The notes beneath the pieces were generated by a model that was given only the letters and a program-made list of their open reading frames with translations, was not told the DNA's origin and made no database searches. This document shows, piece after piece, positions 24,455 through 32,921 of a stretch of 40,566 bases of DNA (the stretch's first letter is position 1; each line of letters opens with the position of its first letter). Source of the DNA: Streptomyces sp. WM6378 (GTDB lineage Bacteria > Actinomycetota > Actinomycetes > Streptomycetales > Streptomycetaceae); assembly GCF_001279695.1 (NCBI RefSeq), contig NZ_LGDD01000009.1, positions 1-40,566 of the forward strand. The letters run 5' to 3'. Position numbers and translations under genes: made by a program.

Positions 24455-25492
24455 ATGTCTGCTGCCGCCGACGGCTTCCGCATGCCCGCCGAGTGGACCC
24501 CGCACGAGCGGACCTGGATGGCATGGCCGGGCCCCAACGTGACCTTCCCGAACGACGCCGAGCTCGCCGAGTCCCGCGCCGCCTGGGCCTCGGTCGCCCG
24601 CGTGGTACGCCGCTTCGAGCCGGTCACCATGGTCGTCGGCCCGGGCCAGGCCGACAGCGCCCGCGCCCTGCTCGGCCCCGACATCGAGCTCGTCGAGCGC
24701 GAACTCGACGACGCCTGGATGCGGGACATCGGCCCCACCTTCCTCACCGACGGCAAGGGCCAACTGGCCGCCGTGGACTGGACGTTCAACGGCTGGGGCG
24801 CCCAGGACTGGGCGACCTGGGAGCACGACGCGAAGATCGGCGCCCACGTCTCGGACCTGGCCGGCGCACGTACGTACGCCTCGCGCCTGGTCAACGAGGG
24901 CGGCGCCATCCACGTCGACGGCGAGGGCACGGTGCTGCTCACCGAGACCGTGCAGCTCGGCCCCGAGCGCAACCCGCACTGGTCCCGCGAGGAGGTCGAG
25001 ACCGAGATCCACGCCATGCTCGGCACCCGCAAGGCCATCTGGCTGCGCCGCGGCCTCACCGCCGACTACCCCCCGCACGGCTACGGCACCCTCGGCCACG
25101 TCGACATCGTCGCGGCCTTCGCCCGGCCCGGCGTCGTGGTCGCCCACACCCAGCCCGACCCGGCCCACCCCGACCACCAGCTCTGCAAGGAGAACGTGGC
25201 GCTGCTGCGCTCCCAGACCGACGCCCGCGGCCGCTCCCTGGAAGTCGTCGAGATCCCCGCGCCGACCGTCCTCAAGGACGACCACGGCTGGGTCGACTAC
25301 TCGTACATCAACCACTACCTCTGCAACGGCGGCGTGGTCCTGTGCGCCTTCGACGACCCGCGCGACGAGAACGCGGCCGGCATCTTCCGCCGCCTGTTCC
25401 CCGAGCGCACGGTGACCCTCGTCGACGCCCGGACGATCTTCGCGGGCGGCGGCGGCATCCATTGCATCACCCAGCAGCAGCCCAAGGTGTGA
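24455..25492 (+). CDS. aguA: Agmatine deiminase family protein
   Basis: A 345-residue guanidine-modifying enzyme that hydrolyses agmatine to N-carbamoylputrescine and ammonia. Family landmarks: MPAEWTPHERTWMAWPG at residues 10-26, LDDAWMRDIGPTF (84-96) with the substrate-binding acidic and arginine residues, LVNEGGAIHVDGEGT (145-159), LGHVDIVAAF (His215, Asp217) and the nucleophilic Cys337 in GGGGIHCITQQQP. It starts 12 bases after the urease-alpha-like gene with AAGGA upstream, so it is cotranscribed. The ureido product would be a natural substrate for a urease-related hydrolase, which suggests a two-step pathway; this link is inference. Other guanidino substrates are possible. Confidence 0.9.
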   Translation: MSAAADGFRMPAEWTPHERTWMAWPGPNVTFPNDAELAESRAAWASVARVVRRFEPVTMVVGPGQADSARALLGPDIELVERELDDAWMRDIGPTFLTDGKGQLAAVDWTFNGWGAQDWATWEHDAKIGAHVSDLAGARTYASRLVNEGGAIHVDGEGTVLLTETVQLGPERNPHWSREEVETEIHAMLGTRKAIWLRRGLTADYPPHGYGTLGHVDIVAAFARPGVVVAHTQPDPAHPDHQLCKENVALLRSQTDARGRSLEVVEIPAPTVLKDDHGWVDYSYINHYLCNGGVVLCAFDDPRDENAAGIFRRLFPERTVTLVDARTIFAGGGGIHCITQQQPKV

Positions 25493-25534
25493 CCGCACGA
25501 GGGCCCGGCGCGGTCATCGGGTAGAACTGGTCGG

Positions 25535-26155
25535 GTGATGAGTCCCACCGCCCGCCGCCGCAACACCGCTCCGCCCCGCGAGGAGGTGCTCGTCGCCGCC
25601 ATGGCCACGATCGCCGAACGCGGACTCGACGGGCTCACCATGGCCGGGCTCGGCCGCGAGGTCGGCATGTCCAGCGGGCACCTCCTCTACTACTTCCGCT
25701 CCAAGGACGAGCTGCTGCTCCAGACCCTGGAGTGGAGCGAGGGCCGGCTCGGCGAGGAGCGCCGCGGCCTGCTCGCCCGCCCCGGCACGGCCCGCGAGCG
25801 CCTCGACGCCTACGTCGACCTGTACGTCCCCGACGGGCCGCGTGATCCGCACTGGATCCTGTGGCTGGAGGTCTGGAACCGCTCGCAGAACGCCGACCAC
25901 GCCGCCCGCGCCCGACAGGCCGCCATCGAGGGCGCCTGGCACCGCGACCTGGTCGCGATAGTCGCCGAGGGCGTCTCGCGCGGCGAGTTCCGCCCGGTGG
26001 ACGCCGACCGCTTCGCGGCTCGCCTGCGCGCCCTGCTCGACGGGTTCAGCGTGCACGTCGCGGTCGGCCTGCCCGGCACCGGCCGGCCTCAAGTCCTCGA
26101 CCACGTAAGGGAGTTCGTGGACGAGTCGCTGATGCGGGGAACGCAACGCACGTAA
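25535..26155 (+). CDS. TetR-family regulator, likely for the urease-like locus
   Basis: A 206-residue regulator with a TetR N-terminal domain (LVAAMATIAERGLDGLTMAGLGREVGMSSGHLLYYFRSKDELLLQTL, residues 20-65) and a BetI-like C-terminal ligand domain. The GTG at 25535 and the ATG at 25538 are both possible starts. A TAGAAC box about 10 bases upstream suggests its own leaderless transcript even though it lies 43 bases after the deiminase gene. The TTGAG-N5-CTCAA operators before the permease and the urease-like operon are plausible targets, as this is the only regulator in the cluster. Confidence 0.88.
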   Translation: MMSPTARRRNTAPPREEVLVAAMATIAERGLDGLTMAGLGREVGMSSGHLLYYFRSKDELLLQTLEWSEGRLGEERRGLLARPGTARERLDAYVDLYVPDGPRDPHWILWLEVWNRSQNADHAARARQAAIEGAWHRDLVAIVAEGVSRGEFRPVDADRFAARLRALLDGFSVHVAVGLPGTGRPQVLDHVREFVDESLMRGTQRT

Positions 26156-26220
26156 GTAGGCCCGATCGTTGCGCCCGCACGCCTTGTCGGCCGCGCGGGC
26201 CTGCGCCAACGTGAGCGTCC

Positions 26221-27534
26221 ATGGGACGAGAGCACTGGAAGAAGATCTGGGTCGGTTCGGCCGGCAACATGGTCGAGTGGTTCGACTGGTTCGTGTACGC
26301 CACGTTCGCGGTGTACTTCGCGGACGCGTTCTTCCCGAAGGGCAACGAGACCGCCAACCTCATGAACACCATGGGGATCTTCGCGGTCGGCTTCTTCATG
26401 CGGCCGGTCGGCGGCTGGCTGCTCGGCCGGATCGGCGACCGCAAGGGCCGCAAGGCCGCGCTCACCCTGACCGTCACCCTCATGTCGGCCTCCGCGATCC
26501 TGATCGCGATCGCTCCGACGTACGCGGTCGCCGGATACGGGGGAGTGGCCGTCCTCCTGGTCGCCCGCCTCCTCCAGGGCCTCTCGGTCGGCGGCGAGTA
26601 CGCGGCCAGCGCGACCTACCTCACCGAGGCCTCCGACCCGAAGAAGCGCGGCTTCGCCTCCAGCTTCCAGTACGTGTCGATGACCGCCGGCCAGCTCCTC
26701 GGTCTCGGCCTCCAGATCGTCATGCAGCGCAACCTCTCGGACGCGGCCCTGCACAGCTGGGGCTGGCGCGTCCCCTTCATCGTGGGCGCGCTCGGCGCTG
26801 CCGTCGTCTTCTACCTGCGCCGCTCCATGCTGGAGACCGAGGTGTACGAGGACTCGGGCGCGGCCCACGACGCGGACCGGGGCACCCTGAAGGCGCTGTG
26901 GGCGCACAAGCGCGAGGCGCTCCTCGTCATGGCGCTCACCATGGGCGGCACGGTCGCGTACTACACGTACACCACGTATCTGACGAAGTTCCTGTCCAAG
27001 AGCGCGGGCATGGACAAGTCGACCGCCTCGCTCGTCAGCTTCTGCGCGCTGTTCGTCTTCATGTGCATTCAGCCGCTGGCGGGCGCGCTCTCCGACCGGA
27101 TCGGGCGCCGCCCACTCCTGATCACCTTCGCGGTCGGCTCGGCCTTCCTGACCGTGCCGATCATGACGATGCTCAAGCACGCGGGCACCTTCTGGCCGGC
27201 CTTCGGCCTCGCCCTGCTCGCCCTGGTCGTGGTCACCGGCTACACCTCGATCAACGCCTGCGTGAAGGCCGAGCTGTTCCCGACCGGCATCCGTGCGCTC
27301 GGCGTCGCCCTCCCGTACGCCATCGCGAACGCGCTGTTCGGCGGGACCGCCGAGTACGTGGCGCTCTGGTTCAAGCAGGCGGGCATCGAGTCCGGCTTCT
27401 ACTGGTACGTGGCGGGATGCGCGGCGGTGTCGCTGGTCGTCTACCTCAGCATGCGGGAGACGCGTGACATCGATCTCAACCGGATCAAGGTCGAACCCCG
27501 GCGAACCCAACCGGAACCAGTTCCTTCGAATTAG
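26221..27534 (+). CDS. MFS transporter, metabolite:H+ symporter (MHS) family
   Basis: A 437-residue transporter with 12 predicted spans, of the KgtP/ShiA/ProP type. Characteristic sequence: GNMVEWFDWFVYATFAVYFADAFFP in span 1, GFFMRPVGGWLLGRIGDRKGRKAAL (the loop 2-3 motif), LLVARLLQGLSVGGEYAASATYL and YTSINACVKAELFPTGIRALGV. Members import organic acids, amino acids or betaines with protons. It follows the TetR gene after 65 bases and may belong to the same locus, in which case it could bring in or expel the pathway substrate. No strong Shine-Dalgarno sequence is visible. The substrate is unknown. Confidence 0.9.
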   Translation: MGREHWKKIWVGSAGNMVEWFDWFVYATFAVYFADAFFPKGNETANLMNTMGIFAVGFFMRPVGGWLLGRIGDRKGRKAALTLTVTLMSASAILIAIAPTYAVAGYGGVAVLLVARLLQGLSVGGEYAASATYLTEASDPKKRGFASSFQYVSMTAGQLLGLGLQIVMQRNLSDAALHSWGWRVPFIVGALGAAVVFYLRRSMLETEVYEDSGAAHDADRGTLKALWAHKREALLVMALTMGGTVAYYTYTTYLTKFLSKSAGMDKSTASLVSFCALFVFMCIQPLAGALSDRIGRRPLLITFAVGSAFLTVPIMTMLKHAGTFWPAFGLALLALVVVTGYTSINACVKAELFPTGIRALGVALPYAIANALFGGTAEYVALWFKQAGIESGFYWYVAGCAAVSLVVYLSMRETRDIDLNRIKVEPRRTQPEPVPSN

Positions 27535-27839
27535 TGCAGGTCGGGGGGCGCCCGGATGGTGAGACCCCGTCTCCGGGCCCCGGACCCGTATGGCAGACTG
27601 CGAGCGTGCTCGCTTCCCGCATGATTATGGACAGCAGCGCGCCGGTCCGCAGTGATCGCTGAACCGTGGCAGAACCCGCGGCAGCGGCCATCGTGCCCCA
27701 GACCCGCGCGCAGACCTCTCGCACCCGCGAGGGGTCTTTTCGTTTACCGGCCCCACCACGGCCGGGGCGAGGAGCGCGGCGACGGGGGCAAGTGGAGCCA
27801 TGAGTTCGGAGCCACTCACCCGACAGGAGTCAGATCAGC
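27535..27839 (+). promoter_or_regulatory. cimA leader region
   Basis: A 305-base gap between the transporter and cimA. It contains a short open frame MIMDSSAPVRSDR (27621-27662), a strong terminator (27712-27745), and a further hairpin CCGGCC-N7-GGCCGG (27747-27765), then 75 bases up to the cimA start. The order short peptide, terminator, biosynthetic gene fits transcription attenuation. The peptide has only single Ile and Val codons and no Shine-Dalgarno, so its role as the sensor is doubtful. Confidence 0.5.
27712..27745 (+). terminator. Attenuator-like terminator in the cimA leader
   Basis: AGACCTCTCGC (27712-27722) pairs with GCGAGGGGTCT (27727-27737) over 11 positions with one G-U and a 4-base loop, followed by TTTCGTTT. 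An upstream AGACCC (27700-27705) can pair with the same GGGTCT (27732-27737), giving a mutually exclusive alternative fold. It lies 95 bases before cimA. Confidence 0.8.
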
Positions 27840-29483
27840 ATGACGACCAACGAGGCGAACGAAGCCGCCGAGGAGAGTCTGCTCGCCGGCCTTCGGGTCG
27901 ACGACAGCTTCCATGTCTTCGACACGACGCTGCGCGACGGCGCCCAGCGCGAGGGCATCAACCTCACCGTCGCGGACAAGCTGACGATCGCCCGGCACCT
28001 GGACGAGTTCGGCGTGGGCTTCATCGAGGGCGGCTGGCCCGGCGCCAACCCCCGCGACACGGAGTTCTTCGCCCGTGCGCAGCAGGAGATCAGCTTCCAG
28101 AACGCCCAGCTCGTGGCCTTCGGCGCGACCCGCCGCGCGGGCGGCAGGGCCGCCGAGGACCCGCAGGTGCGGGCCCTCCTCGAATCCGGCGCCCCGGTGA
28201 TCACGCTGGTGGCCAAGTCGCACGACCGGCACGTCGAGCTGGCCCTTCGCACCACCCTGGACGAGAACCTGGAGATGGTCCGCGACACGGTCGCCCACCT
28301 GCGCGAGCAGGGCCGCCGGGTCTTCGTGGACTGCGAGCACTTCTTCGACGGCTACAAGGCGAACCCCGAGTACGCCAAGGCCGTCGTACGGGCCGCCAGT
28401 GAGTCCGGCGCCGACGTCGTCATCCTGTGCGACACCAACGGTGGCATGCTCCCCGCCCAGATCCACGCCGTCGTCGCCACCGTGCTCGCCGACACCGGCG
28501 CCCGGCTCGGCATCCACGCCCAGGACGACACCGGCTGCGCGGTCGCGAACACCCTGGCCGCCGTGGACGCGGGCGCCACCCACGTGCAGTGCACCGCCAA
28601 CGGTTACGGCGAGCGCGTCGGCAACGCCAACCTGTTCCCCGTCGTCGCCGCCCTGGAGCTCAAGTACGGCAAGACCGTGCTGCCCAAGGGCGCGCTCGCC
28701 GAGATGACCCGCATCTCGCACGCCATCGCCGAGGTCGTCAACCTCGCACCGTCCACGCACCAGCCGTACGTCGGTGTCTCCGCCTTCGCCCACAAGGCGG
28801 GCCTGCACGCCTCCGCGATCAAGGTCGACCCCGACCTGTACCAGCACATCGACCCCTCCCTGGTCGGCAACCACATCCGGATGCTGGTCTCCGACATGGC
28901 GGGCCGCGCCTCCATCGAGCTCAAGGGCAAGGAGCTCGGCGTCGACCTCGGCGAGGACCGCGCGGTCGTCGCCCGGGTCGTGGAGCGGGTCAAGGCGCGC
29001 GAGCTCCAGGGCTACACCTACGAGGCCGCCGACGCCTCCTTCGAGCTGCTCCTTCGCGACGAGGTCGAGGGCGGCCCGCGCGACTACTTCCGCATCGAGT
29101 CCTACCGGGCGATCATCGAGACCCTCCAGGGCGGCACCCACGCCAACAGCGCCACCGTGACGTTCTGGGTCGGCGACGAGCGCATCATCGTCACCGCCGA
29201 GGGCAACGGCCCGGTCAACGCGATGGACTCCGCGCTGCTCCAGGGCCTTGAGCGGTTCTACCCGCAGGTCGCCAAGTTCGAGCTGGTCGACTACAAGGTC
29301 CGCACCCTGGAGGGCAAGCACGGCACCGCCTCCACCACCCGCGTCCTGATCACCACCACGGACGGCACGGGCGAGTGGACGACGGTCGGCGCCGGCCCGA
29401 ACGTCATCGAGGCGTCCTGGGAGGCCCTCCAGGACGCGTACACCTACGGCCTGCTGCGGGCCGGGACCCGGCCTCAGCAGTAG
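27840..29483 (+). CDS. cimA: (R)-citramalate synthase
   Basis: Condenses pyruvate and acetyl-CoA to citramalate, which feeds isoleucine synthesis by the threonine-independent route. The 547-residue protein belongs to the isopropylmalate synthase/homocitrate synthase family: FDTTLRDGAQREGINL at residues 27-42 (catalytic Arg and metal Asp), FIEGGWPGANPRDTEFF (characteristic of the citramalate branch), GIHAQDDTGCAVANTLAA (metal histidines), QCTANGYGERVGNANL, and a C-terminal regulatory domain (about 400-530) with GTGEWTTVGAGPNVIEASWEAL. AGGAG lies about 11 bases before the ATG. The leader has an attenuator-like hairpin, which suggests end-product control. Confidence 0.94.
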   Translation: MTTNEANEAAEESLLAGLRVDDSFHVFDTTLRDGAQREGINLTVADKLTIARHLDEFGVGFIEGGWPGANPRDTEFFARAQQEISFQNAQLVAFGATRRAGGRAAEDPQVRALLESGAPVITLVAKSHDRHVELALRTTLDENLEMVRDTVAHLREQGRRVFVDCEHFFDGYKANPEYAKAVVRAASESGADVVILCDTNGGMLPAQIHAVVATVLADTGARLGIHAQDDTGCAVANTLAAVDAGATHVQCTANGYGERVGNANLFPVVAALELKYGKTVLPKGALAEMTRISHAIAEVVNLAPSTHQPYVGVSAFAHKAGLHASAIKVDPDLYQHIDPSLVGNHIRMLVSDMAGRASIELKGKELGVDLGEDRAVVARVVERVKARELQGYTYEAADASFELLLRDEVEGGPRDYFRIESYRAIIETLQGGTHANSATVTFWVGDERIIVTAEGNGPVNAMDSALLQGLERFYPQVAKFELVDYKVRTLEGKHGTASTTRVLITTTDGTGEWTTVGAGPNVIEASWEALQDAYTYGLLRAGTRPQQ

Positions 29484-29614
29484 CCGCGCGAACGGGGGAG
29501 CGGGGGGTCCAGGACCCCGCGCTCCCGGGGACGTGGCCACGATGGAGCAACGCCCACGCCGACCGCTCCACCCCGTATGTCCGTTTCCGCGCGGCCTCGG
29601 GTAGCGTCGGGGCC

Positions 29615-30943
29615 ATGAGGCCCAGGGTTTTCACCGCACTCTCCGCCGTAGCGCTCGCCGCACTGGCCACGGCGGCCCCCGCCATGGCCGCCACCGGCGC
29701 GTCCGACGTGGCCGACCAGCTCAAGAAGAGCCCGGTCTACGTGGATCCCGGAGCCGCGAACCAGCTCAGTCCGGCCCAGGCCGACGCGCTGGCCAAGAAG
29801 ATCAAGGACGCGAACAAGCCGCTGTTCGTGGCGGTCCTGCCGAACAGCGCCGCGTTCCCCAAGGCCACGATCCTGCCGAACCTCCGTACGGACACTGGTG
29901 TCACCGGCCTGTACGCGATCCGGCTCGGCGACGCCTTCACCTCCGGCGCCGACAGCAAGGTCATGCCGAAGCAGGCCGTCCAGAACCTGAACAGTGCCGT
30001 GCGCGCCCCCGGCACCAACACCGACGCCGCCACCCAGCTCAACGCCTTCGTCGACAAGGCGCTCCCGCAGCTGAAGGGCCACGCCCCCGCCTCGTGGGGC
30101 GGCGGCTCGGGCTCCGGCGGCGGGGTCGACACCGGCGCTCTCGTCGGCGTGGGCGCGGTGATCGTCGCGGGCGGCGCGGGCGCGTACGCGCTGGTCCGCC
30201 GCAACCGCAGGAAGAAGGCCGAGGAGGAGCGGGCCGCGCTCCAGCGCCTCCAGGTGGTCGTGGACGAGGACATCACCGCGTTCGGCGAGGAGCTCGACCG
30301 GCTCGACTTCCACCCGGCCGAGGCGGGCGCCGACGACGCGATGCGCGCCGACTACGAGCGCGCCCTCGACTCGTACGAGACGTCCAAGACGCTGATGGCG
30401 AAGGCCGAGCGGCCCGCCGACGTGACGGGCGTGACGCAGGCCCTGGAGGACGGCCGGTTCTCGCTCGCCACCCTCGCCGCCCGCCGCGAGCACAAGCCGC
30501 TGCCCGAGCGCCGCGCCCCCTGCTTCTTCGACCCGCGCCACGGCCCCTCCGTCGAGGACGCCACCTGGACCCCGGCCGGCGGCGCCCCGCGCCAGGTCCC
30601 GGTGTGCCAGGCGGACGCGACCCGGCTGCGCGACGGCCAGGACCCGATGGTCCGCGAGGTCGACACCGACCAGGGCCGCCGCCCGTACTACGACGCGGGC
30701 CCGGCCTACGGCCCCTGGGCGGGCGGCTACTTCGGCGGCGGCATGCTGCCCGGCCTCCTGATGGGCACGATGCTCGGCTCGATGCTGTCGAGCCCGGCGT
30801 ACGCCGCCGACTACGGGGCCGGGTCCTACGACGCGGGCTCCGGCTTCGACGGCGGCGACGTGTCGGGCGCCGACTTCAACTCCTCGGACTTCAGCGGCGG
30901 CTGGGGCGACGGGAGCGGCGGCGACGGCGGCGGGGACTGGTAA
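29615..30943 (+). CDS. Exported single-span membrane protein with Gly/Asp-rich tail
   Basis: A 442-residue membrane protein of a kind common in Streptomyces. A signal peptide (residues 1-25, ending AMA) precedes an extracellular domain (26-160; SPVYVDPGAANQLSPAQADALAKKI and FVAVLPNSA, similar to TPM-like or Rv1476-type domains). One membrane helix follows (173-194), then a basic stop-transfer RRNRRKK, a charged coiled segment (AEEERAALQRLQVVV), a cysteine-containing segment (RRAPCFFDPRHG, VPVCQADATR) and a very Gly/Ser/Asp-rich end (GSGGDGGGDW). A -10-like TAGCGT 8 bases before the ATG suggests a leaderless mRNA. No enzymatic motif is visible; the function is unknown. Confidence 0.82.
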   Translation: MRPRVFTALSAVALAALATAAPAMAATGASDVADQLKKSPVYVDPGAANQLSPAQADALAKKIKDANKPLFVAVLPNSAAFPKATILPNLRTDTGVTGLYAIRLGDAFTSGADSKVMPKQAVQNLNSAVRAPGTNTDAATQLNAFVDKALPQLKGHAPASWGGGSGSGGGVDTGALVGVGAVIVAGGAGAYALVRRNRRKKAEEERAALQRLQVVVDEDITAFGEELDRLDFHPAEAGADDAMRADYERALDSYETSKTLMAKAERPADVTGVTQALEDGRFSLATLAARREHKPLPERRAPCFFDPRHGPSVEDATWTPAGGAPRQVPVCQADATRLRDGQDPMVREVDTDQGRRPYYDAGPAYGPWAGGYFGGGMLPGLLMGTMLGSMLSSPAYAADYGAGSYDAGSGFDGGDVSGADFNSSDFSGGWGDGSGGDGGGDW

Positions 30944-31029
30944 CCCCGCCTGACCTGCCGCTGGAATGTTGACCCGCCCCGTTCCAACGGGTGATAGTTG
31001 CGAGCCGCACATCCAGGGTTGGGGACACA

Positions 31030-31851
31030 TTGCAAGCCGGGCACGAAGACGTCATGGCGGCCTGCGCCGACGCGGAGGCACTGCTGCTCGCGGGCCGCAC
31101 CAGCGAGGCCCGCAAGGCCGCGCGGGCCGCGCTGTACGCGGACGGGCCCGACCCCTGCCTGTACGCCGTGCTCGGCCGCGCGCACGCCGCCGAGGGCGGT
31201 GCCGAGCACGTCGGCCGAGCCGAGGCAGTCTTCCGCGAGGGCCTCGACACCTTCCCCGGCGCCCCCGTCCTGCTCGCGGCCCAGGCGGCCGTGTTCGGCC
31301 CTCAACTCGCCGCGAATCCAAGCGGGTTGGCGCCGTCCGCGAGGGTGCAGCGGCACGACGCGCGTCTCGTGCTCGCCGTCGTGGGGCACCCGGCCGGCGC
31401 CGCTCAGCAGGCGCGGGCCCAGGCCCAGGCGCACCCCGCCGACGACCGGGCCGCCGTCCTCGCCGAGACCCTCGCCGCGCTCGCCCGGCCCGGCCGCGCC
31501 CCGCTGCGGCTCCTGGTGCGGGCGCCGCTGACGGCCGGGTCCGCGTGCTGGTTGTGGTTCGCGGGCTGTCTGCTCGCCGTGGCCGCCCTTCACCTGCCCG
31601 TCGGGGCGGCGGCGGCCGCACTGCTCGGCCCAGTGCTGTTCCCGCTGCTGTACGGGGCGTTGCGGGCGGCCCGCCGCCGGGCCCTTGGCCGCGCTCCGGC
31701 CGCGCTCGCGGTGCCGTCCCCCTACGACGGGTTTCCCGCGCTGCCGCAGGTCCCTCCGTACACGACACGCGAGAAGGCGACCTCGGCCGTGGTCCTCGGC
31801 CTGGTCGCCATCGCGCTCGTGTCCTTCGCGGCCTACTTCCCGCGCCGGTAG
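31030..31851 (+). CDS. TPR-like membrane protein
   Basis: A protein of about 273 residues. The N-terminal half (residues 1-140) has helical TPR-like repeats rich in alanine (CADAEALLLAGRTSEARKAARAALYADGPD, LYAVLGRAHAAEGG, FREGLDTFPGAPVLLAAQAAVFG). The C-terminal half holds two hydrophobic segments close together (CWLWFAGCLLAVAALHL and AAAALLGPVLFPLLYGAL) and a last one (SAVVLGLVAIALVSFAAYF). I favour the TTG at 31030, with GGGGA 5 bases upstream. A GTG at 30991 or an ATG at 31054 in the same frame are possible. The 3' end overlaps the convergent DUF2087 gene by 19 bases. The family and function are not recognised. Confidence 0.72.
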   Translation: MQAGHEDVMAACADAEALLLAGRTSEARKAARAALYADGPDPCLYAVLGRAHAAEGGAEHVGRAEAVFREGLDTFPGAPVLLAAQAAVFGPQLAANPSGLAPSARVQRHDARLVLAVVGHPAGAAQQARAQAQAHPADDRAAVLAETLAALARPGRAPLRLLVRAPLTAGSACWLWFAGCLLAVAALHLPVGAAAAALLGPVLFPLLYGALRAARRRALGRAPAALAVPSPYDGFPALPQVPPYTTREKATSAVVLGLVAIALVSFAAYFPRR

Positions 31852-32108
31852 CTGCTGCCGTCCCGGGTGCGGCTCAGGTGGCCGCCGATCACCAGGTGGC
31901 GCCGCAGTGCCGAGAAGTCGTCGTGCACGGTGAGCAGCGCCTCGTTCACCTCGCGCTCGCTGTAGTCCCGGTCGCGCTCGAAGAGCGTCTCCGAGAGGTG
32001 GACGAGCACCTGCTCACGGCGTGCGGTCTTACGGGGGATGGCGGTCAGGCGGCCCCTCGGGAAGAGGGCGGTGACTGCTCGGGGGCCGGTGGCCGCGTTC
32101 TCGGACAT
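31833..32108 (-). CDS. DUF2087 domain protein
   Basis: A 91-residue cytoplasmic protein. The core FPRGRLTAIPRKTARREQVLVHLSETLFERDRDYSEREVN and the following DDFSALRRHLVIGGHLSRTRDGSSYRR match the DUF2087 family, small proteins often found alone or fused to regulatory helix-turn-helix domains. It looks like a nucleic-acid-binding fold (Arg-rich, winged-helix-like), but no function is established to my knowledge. It overlaps the convergent membrane protein gene at its 3' end and is 66 bases from the YceI gene on the same strand. Confidence 0.85.
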   Translation of the reverse strand: MSENAATGPRAVTALFPRGRLTAIPRKTARREQVLVHLSETLFERDRDYSEREVNEALLTVHDDFSALRRHLVIGGHLSRTRDGSSYRRGK

Positions 32109-32174
32109 GCCGGGCAGCTTCGCTCACCAGGGCTTTCGCGGCAACGCATTTAGCGGCGAAGGCCCTGGCGCGGG

Positions 32175-32789
32175 TCAGGCCGCCTTGATCGCGGAGATGT
32201 CGAAGGTCAGCTTCACCTTGTCGCTGACCATGACGCCGCCGGTCTCCAGGGCCGCGTTCCAGGTCAGGCCCCAGTCGGAGCGCAGGATCTCGGCGCCGCC
32301 CTCGAAGCCGATGCGCTGGTTGCCGTAGGGGTCGGTGGCCGAGCCGTTGAACTCCAGGTCGATGGCGAGCGGCCGGGTGACGTCCTTGATCGTCAGGTCG
32401 CCGGTGATCCGGTACTTGTCGCCGCCGAGCTCCTTGGCCTCGGTCGAGCGGAAGCTCATCACCGGGAACTGCTCGGCGTCGAAGAAGTCGCCGCTGCGCA
32501 GGTGGCCGTCGCGGTCGGCGATGCCGGTGTCAATGCTGGCGATCTTGACGTCGATGGAGGCGGCGGAGGCGCCCGGGTTCTCGCCGTCGAGGGTGAGGGT
32601 GCCCTCGTGCTCGGTGAAGGAGCCGCGGACGTTGGTGACCATGGCGTGCCGCACGGTGAAGCCGATGCTGCTGTGCGCCGGGTCGATCGTGTACGTGCCG
32701 CTCAGCGCGGCCAGCGCCGGGTCGACCTCGACGGGCGCGGCGGTGTCGAGGGTGGCGGTGCTGCTGTTCTTGCGGCCGAAGAGACCCAT
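32175..32789 (-). CDS. YceI family protein
   Basis: A 204-residue lipocalin-like protein that in relatives binds isoprenoid-type lipids such as polyprenyl quinones. Family sequence: GTYTIDPAHSSIGFTVRHAMVTNVRGSFTEHEG (residues 31-63), IDVKIASIDTGIADRDGHLRSGDFFDAEQFP and ITGDLTIKDVTRPL, ending in a beta-rich GLTWNAALETGGVMVSDKVKL segment. There is no signal peptide; the first 30 residues (MGLFGRKNSST...) are an extension of the kind seen in actinobacteria. AAGGAG is 6 bases upstream of the ATG. A good promoter and an operator lie upstream. Confidence 0.92.
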   Translation of the reverse strand: MGLFGRKNSSTATLDTAAPVEVDPALAALSGTYTIDPAHSSIGFTVRHAMVTNVRGSFTEHEGTLTLDGENPGASAASIDVKIASIDTGIADRDGHLRSGDFFDAEQFPVMSFRSTEAKELGGDKYRITGDLTIKDVTRPLAIDLEFNGSATDPYGNQRIGFEGGAEILRSDWGLTWNAALETGGVMVSDKVKLTFDISAIKAA

Positions 32790-32831
32790 GACCTGCTCCT
32801 TGGGGACGCGCCGCGGCCTTGCGCCGAAGCG

Positions 32832-32881
32832 GTTTAAGTTTCAACGAGATTCACTGTAAGGCTATTCCGTTCGGTTTTCAA
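32832..32881 (-). promoter_or_regulatory. YceI promoter with MarR-like operator
   Basis: Read on the minus strand, TTGAAA (32876-32881) and TACAGT (32853-32858) have a 17-base spacer, a near-consensus vegetative promoter. At the expected transcription start lies GTTGAAACTTAAAC (32832-32845), an imperfect dyad (10 of 14 positions symmetric) resembling MarR/OhrR-type sites. It is a clear AT-rich island in this GC-rich region. Confidence 0.65.
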
Positions 32882-32921
32882 CTACTTCACTCTTTGGTGG
32901 GCGCGCCCGGGGTGGGTGGGC

